NCBI GenBank assembly: GCA_029718625.1
Contig: CM056376.1
Span: 24,961,130 to 25,025,129, forward strand
Reading direction: 5' to 3'
Source: Synaphobranchus kaupii
Lineage: Eukaryota > Chordata > Actinopteri > Anguilliformes > Synaphobranchidae
DNA: 64,000 nucleotides
Shown here: positions 11,801 to 23,688 of the stretch, one piece after another
How the letters are laid out: each line of letters begins with the position of its first letter
Position numbering within the stretch: position 1 is the first letter of the stretch
Notes under the pieces: model-generated
Told to the model about the DNA's origin: nothing
Seen by the model: only the letters and a program-made list of their open reading frames with translations
Databases searched by the model: none
Program-made: the position numbers and the translations under genes

Positions 11801-14547
11801 AGTTCCAGTCTTTGCCGTCTTATCAGTGTAATTAGCTTTCGGCTCAGGAATCTCACTCTAGATCAGACCCTTCAGGGTAAGATGACTTTAGGGCAAGTCC
11901 CACCAGCCTCCTCCCTCTCCACCCCCTCCACTCTGTGGAGGCAAACACAGAATGTAGGTCATTTGGAGCAGCTTCCTGAAAAATTATATTTTTTCTCTAG
12001 AAGGAATTTTTGCATAAGACTGCTAGCCCGCAACCACAAGTCCTATCATGGGTGACAAGAAGGTATTCTTAAAACAACAACTGACAACCTAGACCAACTT
12101 CTGCTGTTTTTCTTCTTCTTCTTCTTCTTCCTCAGTTCTGTTCAACATGCATGACACTGACAACGACGGTACAATCACCTTGGAGGAGTACAAGCATGTA
12201 AGGGACAGTTAAAGCACTTTTCATCATTATCCAGTGTTGCAAGACCTGCCACAGCCATTGGGGAAAGGGCACAGGGTTTTCTTTAGTAATTTTTGTTCTG
12301 CTTTCTTCTCCCTGGGCCGCCAACAGGTCGTGGAGGAGCTCCTGTCTCGATGTGGCCAGATGGAAATAGAAACGGCCAAGGCCATCGCAAACTCCGCCAT
12401 GTTGGATGTCGCCAACATCACCATGGGTCAGATGGTAAGGTGGCGTTCTCATTACAAACCCTTTACAATCTTAAATGAAGACAAACTACCATTATTAGAT
12501 TATATACACTGTGTCCATTAGGCGTTTACATGTAACCATTTAAAAAATATTACATACACTACTCACAAAAAGTTAGGGATATTTGGCTTTCGGGTGAAAT
12601 TTATGGAAAATGTAAGTTCACGCTACAGTGATATTATACGTATCATGAAAGTAGGGCATTTAAGTAGAAGCATGCAATGGTGATTTCCTCATCTCAAACA
12701 ATTTATTGAAACAAAAGCCAACAACAGTGGTGGGTATACCACAACAAAAATGTCAATGTCTCAATAACTTGTCATGTGCCCTTGAGCATCAATTACAGCT
12801 TGACAACGACGTCTCATGCTGTTCACAAGTCGACTTATTGTCTGCTGAGGCATGGCATCCCACTCTTCTTGAAGGGTGGCCCTCAGGTCATTGAGGTTCT
12901 GGGGTACAGAGTTACGAGCCTCTACACGGTGAGTCAGCTGATCCCATAGGTTTTCTATGGGATTCAGGTCTGGAGAAAGTGCAGGCCACTCCATTTGAGG
13001 TACCCCAGTCTCCAGCAGCCTTTCCCTAATGATGCGACCTCGATGAGCTGGAGCATTGTCGTCCATGAAGATGAAATTAGGCCTGTGTTGTTCATGCAGG
13101 GGCACAATGACTGGATTAATGATGTTATTCAGGTAGTATGGGCTTGTCACTGTACCATTCACAAAGTGTAGGGCAGTTCTGTATTGACTAGACACACCTG
13201 CCCACACTGTAACACCGCCACCACCAAAGGGTCGTCTGGTGACAACAGTGGCTGATGCATCGCGCTCTCCTTGACGTCTCCAACATCGTTGGCGGCCATC
13301 ATTTCTGCTCAACGTGAATCGACTTTCATCAGAGAACAGCACTGAGGCCCACTGGTCCCTGGCCCATGCAAGACGATGACGCCTGTGCCTGGTGGTGTGG
13401 TCAGGTACCCTTGCAGGTCGTCTAGCACGCAGACCACGCTGATGTAAACGGTTTCGAATGGTCTGACGTGACACTTGGGTGCCTCTCACCTCCCTTAAAT
13501 GTGCCTGGAGTTGAGTGGCATTCATCATCCGGTTCCGCAGGGCACTGTTCACAATGAAGCGGTCATCAGTGTGGGATGTGGCCAAAGGACGTCCACTTCT
13601 ATGCCTTTCTGTGACTCTTCCAGTCTCTCTGTATCTCTGTTGCAACCTGCTGATGACACTCTGTGACACTCTAAGCTCAGTGGCCACTTCCCTCTGAGAA
13701 CATCCTGTTTGAAGCCTCGCAATGGCGAGGTACTGTTGATCAATTGTTAGGTGTCGTCTTGGTCTCATGATGTCAAAATGTGAACAGCATGATGAAGAGG
13801 ACTGTTTAAATACCAATTCTAATTGAACCAGGAAATTTATTGGTCGATTCATGGATCAAACACCTGTTGTGAATTTTGCCGTTCAGCTCCTTGTTAGAGA
13901 ACAGCAAGTTGTGCAAAAAGTACTGAAACATTGAATAGTTGGACATGTGCATTCAAAAGTTTAGAGAAGGTCAAATTAATTTCACCTGTAAAGGTTATAG
14001 TGCATTTTAGGTTCATCCTGAAATTTCACCCGAAAGCCGAATATCCCTAACTTTTTGTGAGTAGTGTATATGCAGTGCCCTCCATAACGTTTGGGACGAA
14101 GAGATTTTTTCTTGATTTGGCTCTGTACTCCACAATTTTAGATTTGTGATCAAACAATTCACATAGGCTTCAAGTACCAATAGCATAAATAGCTTTAAAA
14201 TACATGAGAAAAATAACGGTGCAGTGATATTTGTTCGTTCTCAAGGTAAAATTTAAAACTACTTTCCTCAGGCACCTGACGAGTTCTTCGAGGGCATCAC
14301 CTTTGATCATTTTCTCAAGGTTTGTTCTTGGCCAATTACTCACCCAACAACACACAGGAAGAGACTTATTTTCTTCTGCAGTTAAATGTGATATTTCAGG
14401 CATATTCTGCTCACTGAAGATTCAAACCAGACACACAGCATGACCGGCTCTCTCTTTGTATCCTTGCAGATTCTGAAAGGCTTTGAGATCGAGATGAGGA
14501 TGCACATTCGCTTTTTGAATCCCGCCAACCTGAACTGCCGCAAGTGA
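5190..14547 (+). CDS. tesc: Tescalcin (calcineurin B homologous protein 3), complete, 8 coding exons
   Basis: Coding exons: 5190-5253, 9635-9704, 10274-10354, 11210-11349, 12136-12197, 12327-12434, 14272-14319, 14470-14547 (stop TGA). Every junction is GT/AG and keeps frame, giving 216 aa against about 214 in mammals. The N-terminus MGAFLS has Gly2 and Ser6, a myristoylation signal expected of the family. Residues 125-136 ([12 protein letters not shown], exon 5) form a canonical EF-hand calcium loop. The [20 protein letters not shown] block and the C-terminal MHIRFLN follow the family pattern. Tescalcin binds calcium, calcineurin and the NHE1 sodium/proton exchanger at membranes. Fish can carry two copies (tesca/tescb), and I cannot say which this is. 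The gene is convergent with fbxw8. Intron 6 is mostly a Tc1-like element. Confidence 0.95.
5757..5848. repeat. (CA)n microsatellite
   Basis: An almost uninterrupted CA/AC run of about 90 bp with one CC interruption near 5800, inside tesc intron 1. It is likely length-polymorphic. Confidence 0.97.
7331..7540 (+). repeat. Possible tRNA-derived SINE-like segment
   Basis: GGTGGCTCATCTGGTAAAGG resembles a pol III A box region, and GGTTCAATCGG about 95 bp later is a weak B-box match. There is no clear poly(A) or simple-repeat tail and no target-site duplication, so this is only a suggestion. Confidence 0.25.
8731..8918. mobile_element. 188-bp MITE flanked by TA
   Basis: The left end TAGAGTATTCTGGGGGCAAT and its exact complement at the right (ending CCAGAATACTCTA at 8918) form about 30-bp inverted repeats. 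The motif CAATTGTAACA/TGTTACAATTG recurs inside in both orientations. The TA at each end suits a Tc1/mariner-mobilised non-autonomous element. It lies in tesc intron 1. Confidence 0.8.
9901..9922. repeat. Poly(C) tract
   Basis: An uninterrupted run of about 22 C in tesc intron 2. Its length may be unreliable in the assembly. Confidence 0.9.
10746..11166. mobile_element. hAT-like (Charlie-type) non-autonomous element in tesc intron 3
   Basis: The ends CAGGAGTCCCCAG and CTGGGGATCCCCTG are inverted repeats resembling the CAGGGGTCCCC start of hAT-Charlie elements. The flanks gtctagaa and ctctagac share the TCTAGA core, matching the nTCTAGAn insertion preference of that group, although the 8-bp duplication is now imperfect. 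A second MITE (10895-11071) is inserted inside it. A related copy lies at 63250-63433. Confidence 0.7.
10895..11071. mobile_element. Nested MITE with GGTGTAAAATCC ends
   Basis: GGTGTAAAATCCGGGTTCAG at the left mirrors CTTTCTGACCCCTGGATTTTACACC at the right. The same family appears at about 42710-42898 and, in reverse, at 44292-44487 inside the arms of the large palindrome. Here it interrupts the hAT-like element 10746-11166, so it inserted later. Confidence 0.7.
12557..14066 (-). mobile_element. Full-length Tc1-like transposon in tesc intron 6
   Basis: It is 1510 bp, with inverted ends CACTACTCACAAAAAGTTAG at 12557 and its complement ending GTGAGTAGTG at 14066, flanked by TA (12555-12556, 14067-14068). 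Sub-terminal copies of CTTTCGGGTGAAATT match between the ends. It carries one uninterrupted transposase frame on the minus strand, antisense to tesc, and makes up about four fifths of intron 6. It is structurally the best preserved transposon in the window. Confidence 0.95.
12761..13768 (-). CDS. Tc1-like transposase, uninterrupted, DD34E
   Basis: The open frame reaches up to 13852, but I place the start at the internal Met (13766-13768, [12 protein letters not shown]), giving 335 aa, the usual Tc1 size. The N-terminal half has two helix-turn-helix segments ([19 protein letters not shown] and [13 protein letters not shown]) with a GRP-type linker (RSGRPLATS). The catalytic domain shows FSDESRF, then FMDDNAPAH, then [12 protein letters not shown]. 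There are exactly 34 residues between the second Asp (the D before N) and the Glu. No stop or frameshift is visible. The enzyme would cut and paste the element at TA sites. Activity cannot be judged from sequence alone. Confidence 0.93.
   Translation of the reverse strand: MRPRRHLTIDQQYLAIARLQTGCSQREVATELRVSQSVISRLQQRYRETGRVTERHRSGRPLATSHTDDRFIVNSALRNRMMNATQLQAHLREVRGTQVSRQTIRNRLHQRGLRARRPARVPDHTTRHRRHRLAWARDQWASVLFSDESRFTLSRNDGRQRCWRRQGERDASATVVTRRPFGGGGVTVWAGVSSQYRTALHFVNGTVTSPYYLNNIINPVIVPLHEQHRPNFIFMDDNAPAHRGRIIRERLLETGVPQMEWPALSPDLNPIENLWDQLTHRVEARNSVPQNLNDLRATLQEEWDAMPQQTISRLVNSMRRRCQAVIDAQGHMTSY
14071..14170. mobile_element. Fragment of a dispersed fish repeat (CAGTGCCCTCCATAA end)
   Basis: CAGTGCCCTCCATAACGTTTGGGACGAAG followed by GCTCTGTACTCCACAATTTTAGATTTGTG looks like the terminus of a DNA-transposon family I recognise as common in teleosts. 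The other end is not present, and it abuts the Tc1-like element on its left. Confidence 0.4.
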
Positions 14548-16750
14548 GGTTAAAAAACTGCTTACAAAACGGCTGGGAAGCAATGGCGCATTCAGCAAGA
14601 CAAAGACACAAGACTCTTTTAGGGTAATTCACCTAAATTTATGGAAAATGGCTCCTTTTCAATCAAGCATAGTTTACAGAGCTGTCAATCTCCCCTTGTA
14701 ATAGTACTGTAGAAGAGATCCCACTCACAATTAGCTTGTGTATACTTTGTACAGTATAGAATGTGATACAGGGCTGGGGAGGACCGCTGCATCACGTGGT
14801 GAACAGACAGAAAAAACACAAAGGGATAATGGCCTTGCTGCCTTTTAATTGGATAAACATATAAAGTAGAAATCCTTTTAAATCAACAAAAAGGCCAATC
14901 GGGCAACCAAAACTCCACAAAAAAAACATAAGAGAAGAAACCAAAGGAAAGCATCCACACGCCACTTTGTCAGGCCTTGGAACAAGGCCCTTTTATCAAG
15001 CCCAGTTATGAAGTAATAGGTAGCAGCTGAATTGATTACAATCAATTACACCTGCTTCCATACCTGTGATTAGGGCCAGTGCTGCCCCCTTGGTGGACAG
15101 CACCCCAACTCCCTTCCTGGCACCACAAACCACATATGAAACATTTAGCCACATTTAAAAAGTAGTTTTGAGATAGATTATGAATTTTAATTCTTAATTA
15201 ATTAATGCAAATAATTAAGTCAATGATACTGAGACATTTCTTGGACACTTTGTCCCTAATTTTGTTTTTTTTCTCAAAAGTATATGAATGCAAGGTTACA
15301 TTAATATCCAATGCAAGGTTATTTAAATGGGTGTCAAATATCAAAGATCTGAGAGGTCAAGATTGAAAAGGAGCCATTTCCCCCTGGAATTACCCTTTCG
15401 ACTTTTCTCCATCTTCCTGTCGTACTTGGACAAGGACTGTTGGTGGTGGCATTTTAGACTGTTCAAATATACTAGCACTTTATAGCCTTTCCTGAATTAA
15501 CCTTAACCAGGGTGACCTAAGGCACATAAATAGTGGTCATTATGCATGTATAATCAATACAAAATTTAGCTTCAACCAAATTCTAGGAACTAAATATAAT
15601 GCGTGTCAACTGACTTTTCTTCATGACCAGCTTATCGTACATGAAAACGTGCATGTGTTTGTTTGGCTGGGGCCGAATGCGACATAACTCCTTCTTCAGT
15701 TATGCAATAATGATAATAATAATAATAATAATAATAATAATGCAATAATGATGGCAGCACACTAATTACATTTGCAAAACCTTGCCAAAAAAGAATGTGT
15801 TTGCAGACGTCTGTTTTGACCTAACGTATGTAGAATAGCGTTGTTTTGGTTTCTCTACATGACCTTGCGGATTTTATAAGTCATAGAATAACATTCAAAC
15901 ATGCCTCCTTCAAAGACAGTAGACTGTTGAATTTCACAGTGCACCCATAAGCAAATATGACATTTAAATCAAGCGAGAACCTTGCGTTGGAACGCACACG
16001 TGAAGTGTGCACAGACACACACAACAGGCCGCAGAGTGCGTCGGATCGGACAAGTTGGTTCATTAAAAACAAACAACCCACAAAGAAAAATAAAACCCCT
16101 AAAAACCGTAAACAGTCCGTATGATCCAGCGTGCGACTGGCTTCACAGGACCGCCGTCTAAATTTAGCCTCCCTCCGGGAATCACGAAATACAAGAGAAA
16201 CCCGCTTAAAATCCTCCAGGGGGGCACGGGGTCCCTATACGGACCGCCGGGGGGAGTTCACATGGCCTACATCTCTGGATCGCCACCATTGTCCCACGGC
16301 AGTTTGTTTTGGACCGGGTCCTGATGCATGTCATTGCTAAGGGGCTTGGAGGAGGGGCGATCGGGCCGACTGGATTTTTGGGGAGGGCTATGCCTGTCCC
16401 CTCATGCTAAAACACAGAGTGACAAGATCAAGGAGAGCACAACTCCACACGTTTGGGAGGGGAGGGGTGGGTCGGGGCTTTCCTGGTGACTATTGGCCCT
16501 TGATTTACGATTTAGAAACTTCTACATTCTGCAAATGTTTGTGATGCTTCTAAATGAACATCTATTACAGTACAACGTTTCAGGTAATCCTTCGGGCTTG
16601 ATAAATGTCTACGTAACTGAAACGCTGCACTGTAATCGCTAATCATTTCATCGCATCAGTCATTCTACTTCAGGTTATGTTTCTCCTCTGCACCTGTGAC
16701 AAGGTGTTACTTCAGGTGTGCAAACGATTTTTCTCTAGATGTGACTGCTG

Positions 16751-17277
16751 GACCGTCTCTTCGGTCAGCTGGGCTGGGAAAGTAATGGAGGCATCACAAC
16801 TTCCTGTTCTGCCCCAATACAACTTCCTGTTCCGCCCCAAATACAACTTCCTGTTCCGCCCCAATACAACTTCCTGTTCCGCCCAAAATTCAACTTCCTG
16901 TTCCGCCCCAATACAACTTCCTGTTCCATCCCAGTACAACTTCCTGTTCTGCCCCTATACAGATTTCTTCTAGATTATTACAACAGAGATAAGGATGTCC
17001 TTGACCTTCTCTTCGGTCAGCTGGGCTGGGAAAGTAATGGAGGCATCACAACTTCCTGTTCTGCCCCAATACAACTTCCTGTTCCGCCCCAAATACAACT
17101 TCCTGTTCCGCCCCAATACAACTTCCTGTTCCGCCCCCGTACAACTTCCTGTTCCGCCCAAAATACAACTTCCTGTTCCGCCCCAATACAACTTCCTGTT
17201 CCATCCCAGTACAACTTCCTGTTCTGCCCCTATACAGATTTCTTCTAGATTATTACAACAGAGATAAGGATGTCCTT
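16751..17277. repeat. Minisatellite block, itself duplicated in tandem
   Basis: Two adjacent near-identical blocks (16751-17002, 252 bp; 17003-17277, 275 bp) each begin with CTTCGGTCAGCTGGGCTGG and end with GAGATAAGGATGTCCTT. Within each, a roughly 23-bp unit ACAACTTCCTGTTCCGCCCC repeats 7 times in the first block and 8 in the second. The 23-bp size difference is exactly one unit. Each unit carries ACTTCCTGTT, an ETS-type core on the minus strand (CAGGAAGT). Confidence 0.93.
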
Positions 17278-18353
17278 GCCTGTTTTATCACTGACGTTAG
17301 CGGCAGTGAGAAGTGACTTCCTTTCTGTGCAGGTCGCACGGTTTCAAATTGCACAGGTCCGAAGATCGCTCGTCTGAGAGGCACTCAGGAACCTGCCACG
17401 TTTCGGGTCGCGCCCAGCCCACGCTTTTGAAAGACGAGGAAAGAACAAAACAGGACGTGTTTTGTGATCATGGCTTTGTGAGCCCTCCGGCGAAATTGCC
17501 TATTTTGCAGGCAGCTGGCTGGGTCCTGGCGTGACTCCCATTTCGAGGGATCAGGGAGGGGTATTTGTTAGCGGGGACGTGAATGTTGTTGCTCGCGGTG
17601 ATGGCACGTGACCGCTAGCACAGCTCAGGGACAAAGGGACATGTCTCGCGTGCACATCTTCCACAGCATGCCTCCGTATCCCTCTCTCAGATGGTCTGCT
17701 CATTCTTTTCTTACCCCTTCACATTGTAGCTCTGCTGACCCCTAGTGGCCAAACGGGTGTCCTGCAACTGCAGTGGTATTTGTGTCGTAATTCTTTCAGC
17801 ACTCCATCTTTCCACCCACTCAGACGCACCTCTTTTCCACAGAACCCAAATCGAATCACTCTCCAGTGCACATCCTTTTTTGTGATTCCTGAAAGACCTG
17901 TTATTCTATGTCATTACATTTAAAATAAATGACTACATAAAATAGTGCCTTGTATACAGGCTTGTTTAGGCCTTTGCACTGAATGATTAATATATTTGTA
18001 ATAAATAAAAAACTGAAAAAACCATACGTGACATTGTTATTTTGTATTGAGTTTTGTTTCTAGTGTTAGATTTATGCCTCCTATTCCATATTACACATTG
18101 CACATATATCCCAGTAATCACACAAGATGAGACTGATTACAATCATTTATACAAAACACTTCAGTCCAGCCACAATGTGCTTTGTGCTCAACTTGGACTG
18201 ATAATATACAGCACTACTTTCTGTATTATGTACAATGCTTGTTATTTATTACAGTCATTACCGGAAGTGCCATAGTGTTACAGTTCTATAAGCGTTACAG
18301 TTCTATAAGCGATGGGAAAAAATAATGTTGCTTTATTTTGTCATTTTGTTTTG

Positions 18354-18359
18354 TTTATT
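18354..18359 (-). terminator. Candidate fbxw8 polyadenylation signal
   Basis: AATAAA on the minus strand, about 400 bp beyond the fbxw8 stop. A second AATAAA lies at 18332-18337. Which is used cannot be seen from sequence. Confidence 0.4.
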
Positions 18360-18762
18360 TTACACAGTGGCAGGCCTAAAGTAGAGCCGGACTGAGAATC
18401 GGGGTCCCCTAGATAATCACTGCCCCATGCATATCCTGCTCCATGACTTTATCCTGAAAAAAACAGTGACCATATTATTACCATAATTTCACTTTTAATG
18501 AAAACATTTAACCTGCAGGCGCTACCACTGAATTCAGAAAGGTGGGGCGCAGGGTTTGGAAATGATTCAGTCGGGGCAGTTACCCTTAAAAAGAAAAAAA
18601 CGAGTTCCACTGCTACAGGTCTCCACGCTGTTCATGGCCATGGCTGTTAATCTTCTTTTAGAAGATCTTCGTGAGGAAAGTTTTGAAATAGAGAAGGCCT
18701 CCGTTATCAGCGGTACGGTTGTGCAGTCTGTCGGTGCTCTGTCAGCGGGCGGCCGCAGTGAG

Positions 18763-20839
18763 TCATAAGGACGCCTGCCTTCCTGCGATAGCGTCGTACG
18801 GCATCGCCAGGCCGATGTTGTAGCTGTAGCCGGAAGATTCCACGTAGCTGGAGCGGCAGATGGGCAGGACGTTTTTGGGAGTGGATGTGTCCACGGAGAA
18901 GTCGTAAAGGCAGATCACTCCCCTGTGTCTGTAACGGAGAAGGAAAAACAGACGCTAGCTAGCTGAATCCGCTTGACGCTGAAGACTAGTACACGTCTTA
19001 CAGAACGCTTACAGAAGCCCAGGGTTTCAACACCCAGTGGGGAGTTTTTGTGGGGAAATAAATAACAGTAAAAATTCAAACAAGGCACTGCTCAAATTCT
19101 ACTGTGTCTCTGAGGTTTGCGTGAGACTTGTTCTTTACACGCATTCCTCTCCTCGTCAGTCCAGAATACTATGGGAACGGTGACCGATTTGATGGCAGAG
19201 GAAGCCATGGCAGACACAGGAAGACTCTGTGCACGCAACCAGATTAAGAATTAGCCACAGTGTTGGGAATGAGGCCCTGGAATGAATCAGGACATGTCAG
19301 TGCTGTGCTGTACAGAGAGCAGAGGCCCTGTATGAATCAGGACATGTCAGTGCTGTGCTGTACAGACAGCAGAGGCCCTGTATGAATCAGGACATGTCAG
19401 TGCTGTGCTGTACAGAGAGCAGAGGCCCTGTATGAATCAGGACATGTCAGTGCTGTGCTGTACAGAGAGCAGAGGCCCTGTATGAATCAGGACATGTCAG
19501 TGCTGTGCTGTACAGAGAGCAGAGGCCCTGTATGAATCAGGACATGTCAGTGCTGTGCTGTACAGAGAGCAGAGGCCCTGTATGAATCAGGACATGTCAG
19601 TGCTGTGCTGTACAGAGAGCAGAGGCCCTGTATGAATCAGGACATGTCAGTGCTGTGCTGTACAGAGAGCAGAGGCCCTGTATGAATCAGGACATGTCAG
19701 TGCTGTGCTGTACAGAGAGCAGAGGCCCTGTATGAATCAGGACATGTCAGTGCTGTGCTGTAGAGAGAGCAGAGGCCCTGTATGAATCAGGACATGTCAG
19801 TGCTGTGCTGTACAGAGAGCAGAGGCCCTGTATGAATCAGGACATGTCAGTGCTGTGCTATCCAGAGAGCAGCATTGTGAAGTGGAGGCAGAGCAGAGAC
19901 GAGATGAGGCTGCAGCTATGAGGCATGAAGTAGCGACATTAGCACTCGACATAGCAGCAGGGGTGAGAAAGGAGGGAAAGAGGGAGAGAAAGATGGAGGA
20001 AGAGGGAAAGAGGGAGGGGAGGGAAGGGGGGGTTTGCTGGGGGAAGATGGGGAAAGGGAGGGGGGGTGTGTGGGTCACCTGCGGTGGGCGGTGAGGTCAT
20101 CGTCGGTGATGCAGGCCCCACGAGGGGACTTCTCGTCGGGGATGTTGGCCGTCACCAGGGTGCTGGGGCGGAATCGCACATGCCGAACGGGGTGCCTGCA
20201 AACAGGGGCGCAAAGTAAAAAATGACGACGGGACAGCGGCGGAGAACTGCCCCCCACCGCCCCCCCGCCACGGCGCCTGGCGGGCAGACCGCCAAAGCTA
20301 GAGGACAACCAGAGAGCGCCGCCGACGTTTTAGCACTACATAACGGCCTGTCTGGTTAAACTCGGAAAACTCGGAATATACAAGCTTCATAAAAGTCCCG
20401 AAAAGGACGTCACTCCAATAACTCCGGCCTCTGAAGCTGGACAGCCGGATTTGCGAGGTCTGAGACCATCTGCTGGACGCTCAACATGGCCGCCGAACGG
20501 GCCGAAGTTTCTTCTCCGCTCGGCAAACGCGCGAACGCAGGGGCGTTTCGGGGGCCGGCGGATCCTCACCTGTTGTGAATCTCCCACAGCTTGGCGCCCG
20601 TCCTCATCTCCCACACACAAACCAAGCCCTCCCCGCCCCCGCTCACGACCTTCCAATCGTCCACCTGGACGGCGGTCACTCCCAGATGGTGGGCGTACAG
20701 CGAGGCCGCGGGTGAGCCGCCGCTCCGCAGGTCGAAGACGCGCACCCTGGAAACCAAACGCAGAGAAAAAAACGTCGGACAGGGAAAACGGGGGCTACGC
20801 CACATACGCTCGTCTCCTTTTAAAAACCAAACACGTTAA

Positions 20840-20899
<60 letters not shown>

Positions 20900-23651
20900 A
20901 TTTGTATGTGTGTGCGTGTGCGTGTGTTTGTGTCTTCGCAGGAAACTGCACCTGCGTACTGTATATGTGGTGCTCTGATCAACCACCGTCGCGTTAAGTT
21001 GAGAGCTGGAATGCCGACGCCAGCTAAACAAGCCACAAGTGCTCAATGGGAATTCTGTACCATCTGTTGTCATGAATTTTTATTAAGAAAAACAATGCAT
21101 CCAGGAGATGACTCCGAGCAAAAGCTTTCCAAAGTTCATTACCGAAAACCTAATCCCATTTGCCGTAATAAGATTTAATTTCCGTTCGAACAAACTACCC
21201 AAGTCCAAAGTTGGGCAGCCAAACGGGCATTACAGGCATGAGGTATGGGTTGATCCTGGCTGCCCAGGGACATTATTCCGAACTGACATGCGGGGCGAAG
21301 CGGGATTAAAAAGTTATTGGCACCGCGCGTGGATATCATAAATCTAATGTTGGAGCGAACTCTGATGGCAGAGAGGTGCCAGTGTCCGACCCACTTTCCA
21401 TTAATCAAAGTAATGAGTCTTCTACAGCAAGCGCCCTATCTGAGTCATGGGATATCTCATTCTTCCAAAGGTCTGATTTACCCATAACACAATCTCATTT
21501 TCTCAGATGGACATTTCACATTATGAGAGATATTAATAATGACTATTCTACACCGGTTCTAGAGCACTAATATCACTTTTTATCTATCATTTTATAGCTT
21601 CATTAAATGGGCCCAATTGTTTTCAGCCGCACTTAATATAATGGGAATGGTTTCTCTAGTACCAAATTAGCACATTAGCATGATTACTTAAACATGTGGT
21701 AACAGTGTGTTGTTAGTACACTGGAGTAATGGCTGCTGAAAATGGGGTTTTGAAATCATATGTAAAGATTGAATTAAAAATCAGTTATTTCAAATAGTAA
21801 TATTAATTTGTAACATTATTAATGCCGTGACTGTACTTTTTGATCAATTTAATGCCACCTTGGTGAATAAAAGTATTGATTTCTTTCAAAAACATAAAAA
21901 TTCCTTAGTGAAGTGATTCAAAACTTTTGAACAGTAGTGTATCTCCTCGGAAGCTGAAATAATTTTTAAGTTTTCTAGAGAGGATGGCTAAAAATTAACC
22001 CCAGGGAAGGTTGAGACAGAGCCAAGCTCACAAAGTGACTGGACCTCCCACCTCAGCGACCGTTACAAGGGCTGATGTTTTGTGCTTCCAACCGACACCG
22101 TCCTGCCTGTCTGCTTTGTTTATTTCCCGTACAGAACCATGCCTTTTTAACTGGTGAGGCAAGCGCGCGGCTTTGGCGGTAACCGCGCGGCATTGACGGT
22201 GGGCACGCGGCCGCCTCGTTCCTTTTGTCTGCGATGGCGGCGGCGCTTGGCCCGCTGGGATTCCGGCCGGATGCCCTACGGCCGGCCCTTATCGGCACAG
22301 TCAGCCCTGCTGATTGGGAGGACAGGAAGGGGTGCATTAGGGGCCCTGGCCTTTGGCCACCCTAATCTGAGGCCAGACAGACCCACCCCCCACCCCAGGA
22401 CTGGCTGGAGAGTGCTTTCGGGTGGCCAGACGGCCCCCACCGCTGCGCGCATAACTACCCAATCAGTGAAATGGATGAAGGTGAGAGCCTCCTGCTTTGT
22501 CTGTCGCCGCCAGAGAAGGTGGGGGCTTTTTTTTTTTTTAAAAAGAGGCACTGCTGCCCACAGACACAGGGTACCCCCCCCCCCCCCCCCTTGCTTTGGC
22601 TGTCTATTTCAGTGCCTGATGAATTCAGGAAGTCACAGCAGGGCTGTGTTTTACACGGGCGCTGCCAAAAGCCTCTTCCTGCCAAATACGCGTCCCGCCG
22701 TTAGCCGCTAGCGCAGATGAGCTCCTTTTTCTTTTTCCCGCGCCCGCGGCTGCAGATGTGCGGGGCGTTGGCAGGAGCGTCGCCGAGGCGACCGGCCAGC
22801 GCTACTGAAGATTCCGGCTAGCCAGAGATTCCTTTGTCTCCTCAGACATGCCCGCAGGTAATGGACGGGAGAACTGTGTTAATAAATTTGGAAATGACTG
22901 AATAAATAAAATGAAATAAAACGTGGCATTGAGGCGAGAGTGCTGTTCACTGTCCCTGAACAAGGAACACAATGTGCCAGGAATAATTTTTTTCCTTTGT
23001 GTGTGACTGTGTATGTGTGTATGCATGCGTGTGTGTGCTTGTGAGCGTGCCTGCGTGCGTGTGTGTGTGCGTGTGTGTGAGTGTGCGCTTGTGAGTGTGC
23101 ATGCTTACGTGTGCATGCGTGAATGAGTGTGCGAGTGTGTGGATGTGTGTGAGTGCGTGTGTGTGCGTGTGTATATGCGTCTGTGAGTGTGCGTGAATGA
23201 GTATGTGAGTGTGTGTGTGTGCATGCATGTGTACACCTGCTCTCCCCAAGAGGAGCTGTGTGGCACCCCCAGCTTTGTGTCGGCTGAAAGGGAGGTGGGT
23301 GAGTGCTTTAACGGAAAAGGGGTACGAGCGTGCGTTTGGGACTCTCGCTGCTGGGCTGTAAGGGTGCGTAACTTCACCCTTCAGACAAACAAGCTCACTT
23401 TCCTCGGCCTGCATTTGTCTCTCTCTCTGGGGCTAACTTACGAGCGTGCCCTGTGCATCTCTCTCTCTCTCTCTCTCTGGGGCTAACTTACGAGCGTGCC
23501 CTGTGCATCTCTCTCTCTCTCTCTCTGGGGCTAACTTACGAGCGTGCCCTGTGCATCTCTCTCTCTCTCTCTCTGGGGCTAACTTACGAGCGTGCCCTGT
23601 GCATCTCTCTCTCTCTCTCTCTCTCTGGGGCTAACTTACGAGCGTGCCCTG

Positions 23652-23688
<37 letters not shown>

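Larger units (their letters stand above)
14548..18762. other. tesc 3' flank and intergenic gap to fbxw8
   Basis: This is the space between two convergent genes. It contains the tesc 3'UTR (no AATAAA appears within about 1.5 kb of the stop; the first I find is near 16089), an (AAT)n run at about 15712-15741, and the duplicated minisatellite at 16751-17277. fbxw8 polyadenylation signals on the minus strand are at 18354-18359 and 18332-18337. No other gene was recognised. The open frames near 16121-16340 and 17313-17534 lack protein-like features. Confidence 0.6.

Noticed and set aside
12227..12521. Frames on both strands around 12.2-12.5 kb
   Set aside because: They overlap tesc exon 6, and only the frame starting VVEELLS fits the spliced protein.
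19271..19870. Regular repeats resembling a CRISPR array
   Set aside because: The units are contiguous with no unique spacers, in an intron of a vertebrate gene. It is a minisatellite.
20451..20978. A 175-codon plus-strand frame
   Set aside because: Antisense to fbxw8 exon 9, GC-rich, and ends in the GT microsatellite.
22154..22711. A 185-codon frame in the CpG-rich segment of fbxw8 intron 8
   Set aside because: GC-rich DNA keeps frames open by chance. The product includes homopolymer translations and resembles no family.
22947..23414. His/Thr-rich frames of up to 155 codons
   Set aside because: They are translations of the degenerate GT/GTGC tract.
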